Part shown: positions 1-7,300 of the stretch, piece after piece
Position numbering within the stretch: position 1 is the first letter of the stretch
Layout of the letters: every line of letters begins with the position of its first letter
From: Candidatus Aenigmatarchaeota archaeon
Lineage (GTDB): Archaea; Aenigmatarchaeota; Aenigmatarchaeia; PWEA01
NCBI GenBank assembly: GCA_003554235.1
Contig: PWFY01000091.1
Coordinates: 1 to 12,901, forward strand
DNA length: 12,901 nucleotides
Reading direction: 5' to 3'
Translations under genes and position numbers: made by a program
The notes under the pieces: generated by a model
Databases searched by the model: none
What the model was told of the DNA's origin: nothing
The model's input: only the letters and a program-made list of their open reading frames with translations

Positions 1-96
1 ACAGCTGAACGTCTTGAATCCATACTTTTTTTCAAGATAGTTGGATACCTCGTCCTTACCTGCACCTATTGGACCTGTTATTCCTAGCACAATCAT
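1..96 (-). pseudogene. N-terminal fragment (P-loop) of a CoaE/UPF0200-like nucleotide kinase, displaced by inversion
   Basis: Reading leftward from ATG at 96-94, 32 open codons run to the window edge. They begin MIVLGITGPIGAGKDE and continue to a ...KYGFKTFSC end. This is a typical N-terminus of a P-loop nucleotide kinase: a hydrophobic strand 1, then Walker A GPIGAGKD at residues 8-15, with Asp in the usual Ser/Thr place, then helix 1 and strand 2. No C-terminal part follows inside the window on this strand. The part of the family expected next, a (G/S)D-I-[IV]-R-E motif, is found instead on the plus strand from about 95. The two pieces therefore look like halves of one gene in opposite orientation. 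No Shine-Dalgarno precedes the ATG, because the sequence beyond 97 is already the other half. This may be an assembly or amplification chimera rather than a real pseudogene. Confidence 0.75.
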
Positions 97-544
97 AAGG
101 GAGATAGCAAAAGATGAGGGTGCGGAACCCAACAGAGAAAACCTTCAAAAAATAGGCAAAAGGTACAGAAAAAAAGAAGGGAAGGGCTTTCTCGGTAGAA
201 AGGCCGTGGAAATGATTGAAAAATCAAAGGATGAGAGGATAGCAATAAACGGTATAAGAAATCCTGAAGAAGTTGAAGTTTTAAGAGAAAATCTTGGCAG
301 AAGTTTCAAACTGATCCTTGTGCAGGCTGAAAATCAAATCAGGTTCGAAAGGCTCAGCAACAGAAAAAGAACAGGAGATCCAGAAAGGATAGAAGAATTC
401 AAAAAACAAGACAGGGATGAAAAGGAAAAGTTCAATATGGAGAAAACCTTTTCTATGTCAAACAAAAGACTAGACAACAACGGATCCTTTGAAGAGCTTC
501 ATAAAAATATAGATAAAATTCTAAAAGATTTAACCAATGAATGA
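95..544 (+). pseudogene. C-terminal part of the same CoaE/UPF0200-like nucleotide kinase
   Basis: About 149 residues resembling everything after strand 2 of archaeal UPF0200/dephospho-CoA-kinase-like P-loop proteins. IIREIAKDEG corresponds to the motif that follows strand 2. A helix with GKRYRKKEGKGF comes next, then a strand ERIAINGIRNPEEVEVL (the 'I-x-G-I-R' turn of the family), then strand and lid FKLILVQAENQIRFERL, RKRTGDPERIEEFKKQDRDE, and a C-terminal NNGSFEELHKNIDKIL helix. The frame stays open upstream to an ATG at 41, but 41-94 is the antisense of the displaced P-loop segment, so those residues are not native. No start codon or ribosome site of its own is visible. Roughly two codons appear to be missing between this piece and the N-terminal fragment. 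The 3' end overlaps the convergent M50 peptidase gene by 15 bases. The family is believed to bind and phosphorylate nucleotides; the substrate is unknown. Confidence 0.75.
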
Positions 545-1690
545 TACTGCAAGTGCAGCCAGCAAGAAAACCAAAGACAGGGACGACACAAATCTCACGA
601 CATCTCCACTCTTTTTCGGATAGAACTTTTCAGCAATCGATTCTAAAATAAGGCCCCCGTCCAATGGTTTCAGGGGCAGAAGGTTCATTATACCAATACC
701 AAGATTTAATATAAAGAGCCATGAAAGAAGGTCCCTTAGGAAGTCCAGAACAGTTCCGGATCTAGTTCCCCTGTAAGCATCCCTAAGTATATAATCCTCC
801 GCAACACCTGCTATGCCCAAAAAAGGCTCTTCAGGTTCATTTGGATTCTCTGCCAGGGTTATTGTGAAGTTACCTTCAATGGACCCAACTGTCACCCTAT
901 CTCCAGGGTTGTATTCACCGATGATATTTCTAAAGTCGTCGTAGCTCCTAACCCCCCTGCCACTCAGCGTCAGAATAGGACTAGTCATATTTACCTCTTC
1001 AGCTGGAAAGGATTCCACACCATACTCGGTGGCGTTAACATATCCCATGAATCCTAAGGACTGCATGGTAAAGGCAGGTAAAAAAACGAAACTCATAAAT
1101 GCAAAAACCACAGCTGCCAGACAAAAGTTTCCAAATGAGCCTGCGGAGTAAACCTTTATCTGATCCCACCAACTTTTTTGATTCAGATCCTCCTCGTCCG
1201 GCTCAACAAAAGCACCCGGAATTACAGCAAAAAGTGCTACTCCAAGGCTTTTTATTCTGGACTTTACATTTTTAACCATAATACCGTGCATGCCTTCATG
1301 GACCACAATTAAAATTAGTATAGATATTATCCATTCCCAAAATGGTACAGCTATGATTCCAGGCCTTGTCGTTACCTCGCCGCTTGGAGAAGGTAATACA
1401 AGCGCGGGCCCTTCGGCAGTCGGTGGTCCCACCATCTGCTGTGCAAACACATAACCTATGAAAACAAAGGCAAAAACCATCCCTCCTATACCTATTATAT
1501 TAGAGATGTTCCCCACCTTACTCCAGAAGCTATCGCTAAATGAAGCTATTCTCTCTATTAGACCCCTGCCTCGATTGGTTCTTCTCATAAAAAGAACATA
1601 GTTGTTTACTTCGACGTTTTCTCTATCGATGAATAAAAGCAATGCCAGAACCGCTACAAATACAAGCACGGATAGTATGTAAGGATCCAT
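530..1690 (-). CDS. M50-family intramembrane metalloprotease (site-2-protease-like) with PDZ domain
   Basis: A polytopic membrane protease that would cleave transmembrane segments of substrates, as site-2 proteases do in regulated proteolysis. The zinc motif HEGMH (HExxH) is at residues 131-135 inside a hydrophobic helix. The second ligand motif is NLLPLKPLDGG at 336-346, with Asp344. The conserved GAFVEPDEE loop is near 159-167 and AGSFGN near 183-188. An N-terminal helix (about 4-20) and another near 62-84 precede the catalytic core. A PDZ-like segment lies at about 222-295 between the two halves, and hydrophobic helices near 318-345 and 364-385 close the protein. The ATG at 1690 is preceded by a strong AGGAGG Shine-Dalgarno. 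The gene is alone on its strand, divergent from lysS, and its substrate is not evident from the context. The 386-residue length is normal for archaeal members. Confidence 0.93.
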   Translation of the reverse strand: MDPYILSVLVFVAVLALLLFIDRENVEVNNYVLFMRRTNRGRGLIERIASFSDSFWSKVGNISNIIGIGGMVFAFVFIGYVFAQQMVGPPTAEGPALVLPSPSGEVTTRPGIIAVPFWEWIISILILIVVHEGMHGIMVKNVKSRIKSLGVALFAVIPGAFVEPDEEDLNQKSWWDQIKVYSAGSFGNFCLAAVVFAFMSFVFLPAFTMQSLGFMGYVNATEYGVESFPAEEVNMTSPILTLSGRGVRSYDDFRNIIGEYNPGDRVTVGSIEGNFTITLAENPNEPEEPFLGIAGVAEDYILRDAYRGTRSGTVLDFLRDLLSWLFILNLGIGIMNLLPLKPLDGGLILESIAEKFYPKKSGDVVRFVSSLSLVFLLAALAVSFIG

Positions 1691-1719
1691 TATTCCCCCT
1701 CCTAATGGTTTGAATGCAA

Positions 1720-1731
1720 GCTTATAAAAAC
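1720..1731. promoter_or_regulatory. TATA box shared by divergent M50 peptidase and lysS
   Basis: GCTTATAAAAAC contains TTATAAAA on the plus strand and reads TTTTTATAAG on the minus strand, so it fits the archaeal TATA consensus either way. It would place transcription starts about 25 bases away: near 1750 for lysS and near 1700 for the peptidase, giving leaders of about 42 and 10 bases. No other good TATA element lies in the 101-base gap. Bidirectional use is an inference from the near symmetry. Confidence 0.55.
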
Positions 1732-1791
1732 TAACGACTCGAGGAAAATAAATAAGGTGAGAAAGGTAAAAAAAAAGATGAACGTGGTTCC

Positions 1792-3396
1792 ATGGAATCT
1801 GAAGATGTAAAGCACTGGGCTGATCAGCTCAAAGAAAAAATAATCAAAGAAAGGGAAGAAAAGGAAAGGTATGTATTCAACTGTGGTATGTCTATCTCAG
1901 GTATGATGCATATAGGAAACCTCAGAGGAGAGCTTCTCATTCCATCAAGTATAGCAAAAATATTTGAATCAACTGAGAAAAAAGTGGATTTCAAAGGCGT
2001 CTACTACACACAGGACAGGTTCAAGGCCAGGGATGGACAGGTCCAGAACTTCGAAAACCCAGAAGATGCAAAAAAATACAAAGGCTGGCGGCTCATAGAT
2101 GTACCGGACCCAAAGGATTGCCATGAAAACTGGGTCGAACACTTCAACTCAAAAAACGACCCCTTTCTCAGTAAGTTTGGGATAGAGGTCGACCCAATAA
2201 CCACGACCGAATTTTATAGAATGGAGGAAACAAAATCTCTCGTCAAGGGTTTTCTCAAAGAAAGAAACAGGGTCAGAAAAATTCTCAACCAGTACAGAGA
2301 AAGAAATCCATATCCTGAAGGATGGATACCCTTCGATCCTCTCTGCAAAAAATGTAGGAGAATAGACAGCACAGAATCAATTGACCTGGATTTCAAAGAA
2401 GAAAGAGTAAAATACAAATGCAACAGCTGCGGTAGTGAAGGCTGGTCAAGTATAGAAAACGGCAAACTTGCTTGGCGCCTTGAATGGTCTGCTCTATGGG
2501 AAATACTGGAAGTTGACTTTGAACCCTTTGGCAAGGACCATGCAACACCTGGAGGGTCAAGAGATTCCTGTGTAAAACTTTCCAAGGAGTTCGGCCTGAA
2601 CTACCCTTCCGGATTTCCCTTTAACTGGGTCTACTGGAAAAAGGACGGCAATATCAAAGAGATGACGTCGTCGGGTAATGTAGGAATGACAGCCGAAGAC
2701 TTTCTTGAAATAGCAGAACCTGAAGTCCTCAACTACCTTTACATCTCTACAAAACCCATGAAGGAAATATACTTCAACCCCCTCGAACTTCCGACATACA
2801 CAAGACGTTTTGATAGGGCTGAAGCCGTGTACTTTGATGAGAAAGAAGCCAGAACAGAAAAAAGAGGGATGAACATGAAGAGGAACTATGAACTTGCGGT
2901 AAAGGAAGTTCCGGATAAAAAACCTCTGAGAGTACCATACGGCACCTGTGCCTTTGTAGCTCAGTTAGCTGAAAAGGAGGACAGGCTTCTTGAGCTCACG
3001 AAAAAAACCGGACAGATTCCCGACACAGTCTCCGGCAAAGACAAGGGTGCAATATTAAATAGAATAAAACGGGCTGGAAAATGGATCAAGAAGTTCAATC
3101 CAGAACAGCATGTTATTAAGGTACAGGAAAATGTCCTTGATGTAAAGGACAGGTTAAGTGAAGAACAGAAGGAGGTCTTGAGAAAGTTAAGGGAAGATTT
3201 AGAAGAAAAACAATGGAAACCGGATGAACTCCAGAACAGAATATACCAGTTCAAAGAGGAGTACGGTATATCTGCCGGTGAAGTCTTCCAGGCAGTGTAT
3301 CTAGCAGTTCTGGGCAAGAAAAGTGGGCCCAGAGCAGGACAACTTATAAAGGCAGTGGGACAGGACAAGGTCGTGAAGATTCTGAACGGAATCTAG
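1792..3396 (+). CDS. lysS: Lysyl-tRNA synthetase, class I (archaeal type)
   Basis: Charges tRNA-Lys with lysine in the cytoplasm. The 534 residues and motif order match class I LysRS. HWADQLKEKI near the start is followed by GMSISGMMHIGN, whose HIGN (40-43) is the HIGH signature of the Rossmann core. A zinc-ribbon insertion has Cys185/Cys188 and Cys210/Cys213. The core continues with FGKDHATPGGS near 246-256 and an alpha-helix-bundle C-terminus ending in the GKKSGPRAGQLI helix near residue 511. The KMSKS position reads KEMTSSGN (289-296), a weak version: the first Lys is Glu and the loop is shorter than the common KMSxSxGN. The ATG at 1792 is the natural start from family length, though it has no clear Shine-Dalgarno. 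A short out-of-frame reading frame (1778-1810) overlaps the start. The stop TAG abuts the stop of the convergent membrane-protein gene. Confidence 0.96.
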   Translation: MESEDVKHWADQLKEKIIKEREEKERYVFNCGMSISGMMHIGNLRGELLIPSSIAKIFESTEKKVDFKGVYYTQDRFKARDGQVQNFENPEDAKKYKGWRLIDVPDPKDCHENWVEHFNSKNDPFLSKFGIEVDPITTTEFYRMEETKSLVKGFLKERNRVRKILNQYRERNPYPEGWIPFDPLCKKCRRIDSTESIDLDFKEERVKYKCNSCGSEGWSSIENGKLAWRLEWSALWEILEVDFEPFGKDHATPGGSRDSCVKLSKEFGLNYPSGFPFNWVYWKKDGNIKEMTSSGNVGMTAEDFLEIAEPEVLNYLYISTKPMKEIYFNPLELPTYTRRFDRAEAVYFDEKEARTEKRGMNMKRNYELAVKEVPDKKPLRVPYGTCAFVAQLAEKEDRLLELTKKTGQIPDTVSGKDKGAILNRIKRAGKWIKKFNPEQHVIKVQENVLDVKDRLSEEQKEVLRKLREDLEEKQWKPDELQNRIYQFKEEYGISAGEVFQAVYLAVLGKKSGPRAGQLIKAVGQDKVVKILNGI

Positions 3397-3657
3397 CTAT
3401 TTCTCAAGCTTACCTGAAAAAAAGTTGTAGAACAAAGCCAACAATGCCCCGGCTATGACACCGTCCACAAAGGCCCATATGGCCCCTAAAACAATGCCTA
3501 CTGCAGAAGTATCGAAACCTAAGTATATGCTAGATATAAGAGGAATAAGATCTTCGCCCCAGCCTAAACCAGCGGCTACCCCTAGAAACACAATGCCTAT
3601 CATCCAAGTAAAGCCCAAGGACGCGGCGAGCGCCCATGGGTCTAGTTTCTTATCCAT
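3397..3657 (-). CDS. Small two-helix membrane protein, holin-like family
   Basis: An 86-residue protein with two hydrophobic segments, about residues 10-32 and 52-80. The second holds GAIWAFVDGVIAGALLALFYNF, a pattern shared with short proteins in many archaea and bacteria that databases often label 'bacteriophage holin' without phage context. The conserved Asp in FVDG sits inside the second helix. Molecular function is unknown, and I would not infer lysis. The ATG at 3657 lies one base after the stop of the upstream zinc-ribbon gene, so translation is probably coupled; the local ribosome site (AGAAGAGA) is weak. It is the last gene of a three-gene minus-strand unit. Its stop directly abuts that of lysS (TAGCTA at 3394-3399). 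Confidence 0.8.
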   Translation of the reverse strand: MDKKLDPWALAASLGFTWMIGIVFLGVAAGLGWGEDLIPLISSIYLGFDTSAVGIVLGAIWAFVDGVIAGALLALFYNFFSGKLEK

Positions 3658-3658
3658 C

Positions 3659-3793
3659 TTATCTCTTCTTCTTTAGTTCGTGCTTACAGTCCGGATTTGT
3701 GCACTTCCACTTTTCGAAGACGTCCTCACCAAACGAAAAGGGAACCAAGACTCCTTCATCACACTTGGGACAATCCGGGAAAATGTTTTCCAT
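3659..3793 (-). CDS. 44-residue zinc-ribbon protein
   Basis: A short gene easily missed by length cut-offs. The product begins MENIFPDCPKCDEG and has a second pair CTNPDC near residues 31-36, then a Lys/Arg tail ending KKKR. The two Cys pairs, C8-x2-C11 and C31-x4-C36, are about 20 residues apart, as in a rubredoxin-like zinc ribbon. The start is firmly supported: AAAGGAGGTGG, an excellent Shine-Dalgarno, sits five bases before the ATG at 3793. It lies 19 bases after the HIT gene stop and one base before the membrane-protein start, in an obvious operon. Small zinc ribbons of this type often bind nucleic acid or protein; the target here is unknown. Confidence 0.85.
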   Translation of the reverse strand: MENIFPDCPKCDEGVLVPFSFGEDVFEKWKCTNPDCKHELKKKR

Positions 3794-3812
3794 CAAACCA
3801 CCTCCTTTGGGT

Positions 3813-4226
3813 CTACATACAGTCCTTTATCTTTCTTAATAAATCTTCGCCTTCTTCGTCTTTTAGCTCACTCTCGCTCCAGTCTATTTCTACATCGTCT
3901 CCATGGTACCTAGGTATTATGTGAAAATGAACATGGAATATCTGCTGCCCGGCCACCGGATTGTTAGACTGTAGGATGTTAAAACCATCGGCATCTGTAG
4001 CTTCTACTACGCCGTCGGCCACGTCCTGCACTACCTTTAGAGCATGCTTCAACTCATGTTCAGGTAGATCCAAAAGCTCGGGATAGTGTTCCTTTGGAAC
4101 CACCAAAGTATGTCCCCTGGAAGCTGGATTTACGTCAAGGAATGCCAGAAAGTGTTCATCTTCATATATCTTCCATACCGGCATCTCACCTTCCACCATC
4201 TTACAGAAAATACAGTCTTCGTTCAT
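3813..4226 (-). CDS. HIT-family nucleotide hydrolase/transferase
   Basis: A 137-residue histidine-triad protein of the Hint/Fhit-like superfamily, which hydrolyses or transfers nucleoside monophosphates from dinucleoside polyphosphates or aminoacyl/lysyl adenylates. The N-terminal CIFCKMVEGEMP zinc-type motif opens the protein. FLDVNPASRGHTLVVPKEHY follows at about 29-48, and the catalytic triad HVHFHIIP (H-x-H-x-H) is near 99-106, preceded by the usual GFNILQSNNPVAGQ strand-turn. An acidic tail, about 112-137, is typical of salt-adapted or simple variants. It is the first gene of a three-gene unit. A TATA-like TTATTTAAA lies about 30 bases before the ATG, so the transcript may be nearly leaderless, which fits the lack of a strong Shine-Dalgarno. 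The physiological substrate cannot be read from the sequence. Confidence 0.94.
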   Translation of the reverse strand: MNEDCIFCKMVEGEMPVWKIYEDEHFLAFLDVNPASRGHTLVVPKEHYPELLDLPEHELKHALKVVQDVADGVVEATDADGFNILQSNNPVAGQQIFHVHFHIIPRYHGDDVEIDWSESELKDEEGEDLLRKIKDCM

Positions 4227-4250
4227 AGCTCTTTATGTTTGCGTCCAGGT

Positions 4251-4261
4251 TTAAATAAGTG
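4251..4261 (-). promoter_or_regulatory. TATA box for the HIT–zinc ribbon–membrane protein operon
   Basis: On the minus strand the sequence reads ACTTATTTAAA, close to the archaeal TATA consensus. Its centre is about 30 bases upstream of the HIT start codon, predicting a transcription start within a few bases of the ATG and hence an almost leaderless mRNA. Confidence 0.5.
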
Positions 4262-4273
4262 GAGGTCTGGAAG

Positions 4274-4285
4274 ATTTTTATATTT
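4274..4285 (+). promoter_or_regulatory. TATA box for the large surface-protein gene
   Basis: ATTTTTATATTT fits a TATA box and would start transcription near 4305, about 24 bases before the GTG at 4329. It lies in the 102-base gap between the divergent HIT operon and the surface protein and is separate from the HIT TATA element. Confidence 0.5.
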
Positions 4286-4328
4286 CTGAGAAGAAGATGA
4301 GTTTAGAAAGGCTTACCCCAAATAACTT

Positions 4329-7300
4329 GTGAGATGGATGAAGTTTTCTGAAGCAAAGGCTATTTTTTGTGGATTCTTTTTAATATCGGGTATAGTTTTA
4401 ACAATTCTCCTTCCAAAGTTCGTTCTAGCCGAAGGCTGCCACAACGATTTCGATCGGATTTACAATGAGGAATACCAAAAAAATGGAATTGAGGATACAA
4501 ACACAATAGACAATCTCGCAATGAAAGCCCCACAAACCAACAACAGCTTAGAAACTGATACATGTGAAATAGATTCCCAAAATACTGATGACGGAGTAGG
4601 GTTTTTCGCTGGTGGGAAGATAACAGGGGAGCCTGGCATCATGGAAAGTACATCAGTAGTAAGCTTTCCTTTAGATGGTAATGCATGGAGAAGCTTTGAT
4701 GGTAAAATAAATAACTGGGGATTTTGTCACCAAATGACAGGCAACTGGCATGATATAGACGAGTTCTGTGAATGTATGGGATATGAAGGTGCAGTTGCAG
4801 AAGGAGATGAGCCCTGTTATATATCGTCGGATCAAAGTCAGTACAGATGGACTGTTGATTGGGATAAGTCTGGTTGTGTGGAAGAGGGGGAAGATATGGG
4901 AAGAGGAGACGCGCTTACAAGGGTTAAATGTACTGATGAAAATATTATAGTCCATGAACTAAAAACAGAAATCGAGGGTGGCGGCATTGTTCACATAGAT
5001 GGTCGTCCTTTTTCACCTATAGTTTATGAAGACGGAAGTACTGCGACACTCGAAGCAGTAGCCCATGAGGATTGGGAGTTTGTCGAATGGACAGGAGATA
5101 TAGCGGAAGAGGAGTTAGAAGCATTCGCTACAACGGAAGAGAAAACCTGGGAAGTTCCTGATGGTGTGGAAGAAGTTGATGTGCTAGTTGTAGGAGGTGG
5201 GGGAGGAGGTGGTTTTCAAAAAGATTTCAACACTGCTGGAGCCGGGGGTGGAGGTGCAGGCGGCGTAGTACTTGCAGAAGGTTACGACGTAGACCCCGGT
5301 GAACAAATTGACATAAAGGTAGGGGAAGGTGGTGAAGGTGAGAAACAAAACACTGACTACGGTGAAGATGGTGAGAGTTCGTCCTTTGGATCGCTCGTTG
5401 CTTTGGGTGGTGGTGGTGGTGGAGCCGGACAAACAGAAGACGATGGATGGGGAGGTTACTGGCAGGCTGTAAAAGGTAATGATGGAGGTTCTGGCGGAGG
5501 TAGCAGAACCGAGGAAGAAGTAGTTCCTGGCGGTGAAGGGCTCCAACCCGGAACAAACGATGGGTTTGATGACTATGGAAACGATGGCGGTGATGGAAAA
5601 GGTGCCGGTGGAGACGAAGAGCCATATGATCAAGGTGCCGGAGGAGGTGGAGGAGCTGGTGAGGCCGGATACCCAAATCCCGATCCCGAGGGCGCCACAG
5701 GCGGTGATGGTGGCGAAGGCATGTGTTTTGAAGATATTTTTGGAGATGAATATGGTGATGATGGCTGTTTCGCTGGGGGCGGAGGCGGAGGAGCTGGTGA
5801 AAGTGATGAAAACTATGGTAAAGGAGGGTTAGGAGGTGGAGGCGACGGTGCTAACCACGTCGACACACCGGCTCAAGATGGTGAACCAAACACCGGAGGG
5901 GGAGGAGGTGGAGGAAGCAGTGATCCCGCCGCAACCGGCGGAGACGGAGGGTCAGGAATTGTTCTGGTTAGGTATGAAAAGGATGTCAACTCTACAAAAG
6001 AGAAAATAACCCTGACCATGGACCAGGATAGGGAAATCACTGCACACTTTGAGGAAGAGTTCGGAAAGATATACGACTGGTGCGACCTAGACGAGCTTAG
6101 GGACAACCTTTATGCGGACGCCGTGCTGATGAACGACCTGGATGAAACGACGGATGGCTACGGAGAGGAAGATTGTGGCTGGGACGAAGACAAGGGTTGG
6201 GAACCGATAGACGATTTTGAAGGAACCTTCGACGGTGATGGGTATGAAATTAAAGATTTGGTTATTGACAGGCCAAATGAGGAATTCGTTGGTTTGTTTG
6301 GTAATACCGAAGAAGGATCTGTAATTGAGAATATTGGCGTTGTTGACGCAGATATAATCGGCGAAAGACTCATGGGCATCTTAAGTGGTACACCTAGGGG
6401 CATAGTTCGCCATTCTTACACAAGTGGCATGATAGAATCCAGTCGAGATTACGGTGAAAGTAATGCAGGCGGCCTTGCCGGACAGCCCTACGGAGAAATA
6501 AAGGATACATACAGCTCCGCTGATGTCATCGGTCATAACAGGGTGGGTGGGTTAGTTGGTCAAAACTACGCCCAGATAGATAATTCTTATTCGGTTGGTG
6601 AAGTAACTGGTAATGATGATGTTGGTGGATTAGTCGGGTGGGATATTGGGGGTTACGGTGAAATTACGGACTCCTACTGGGACAACATAACCTCCGGTCA
6701 GGAGACCTCAAACGGAGGTAAAGGAAAATACACCTACGAGATGACGCTGGAGGATACATTCCAGGACTGGGACTTTACCGGCACCTGGCAGAGCAACGAG
6801 TGGGAAACATACCCCTGTTTGTACTGGCAGGACGAATGTCCTGTTGCTCCGGAGCAGAATCTGGCCGTGGAAGCAGAAGGGGAAGGTAAGGTGGAAGTCG
6901 AATGGTATGAAGGTGAAGATAAGGATGAGATGGTCGATGAAGAAGAAGACTTTGGTATCCTTGGTGGTATAGAAGTTAGCCTGGAAGCCGTCCCTGAAGA
7001 AGGTTACGAGTTCGTGGAGTGGTTTGAAACCCTCTGGTTTGAATGTCTGGAACATCAGGACGAAGATAAATGCGGGGATCAGGTCACTATACCCGGGAAT
7101 ATGGGAACGCACACTGAATATACGCTGGCCTTTTGGTTTGTCCAGGACGAAAAACCCGATGTTTGGCACTACCTGATGGATACAAGAGAAGAAGGAGCCG
7201 AATCGCCCTGGGAGGACTTCTGGGGCCCAGCCTACGATGGATCCGATATAAGCAATCTTGCAGGGGCGGATATCCCTGATACAAAATATGAAACCGGCAC

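Noticed and set aside
41..94. Native N-terminus for the plus-strand kinase piece
   Set aside because: These codons are the exact antisense of the P-loop fragment and resemble no kinase N-terminus.
1778..1810. Upstream ATG and 10-codon frame overlapping the lysS start
   Set aside because: Out of frame with lysS, no strong ribosome site, and too short to support as a gene.
2961..3368. 135-codon minus-strand frame inside lysS
   Set aside because: Antisense to the conserved C-terminal region of lysyl-tRNA synthetase; no ribosome site.
3397..3657. Phage lysis gene (holin) implying a prophage
   Set aside because: No endolysin, capsid or integrase is nearby, and the family label is generic for small two-helix membrane proteins.
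5184..5676. Two 149-codon minus-strand frames across the Gly-rich region
   Set aside because: They are antisense to GGN-rich codons; one is His/Leu-rich and the other Ser/Thr-rich, with no coherent domain or ribosome site, while the plus strand gives a clear Gly-rich domain.
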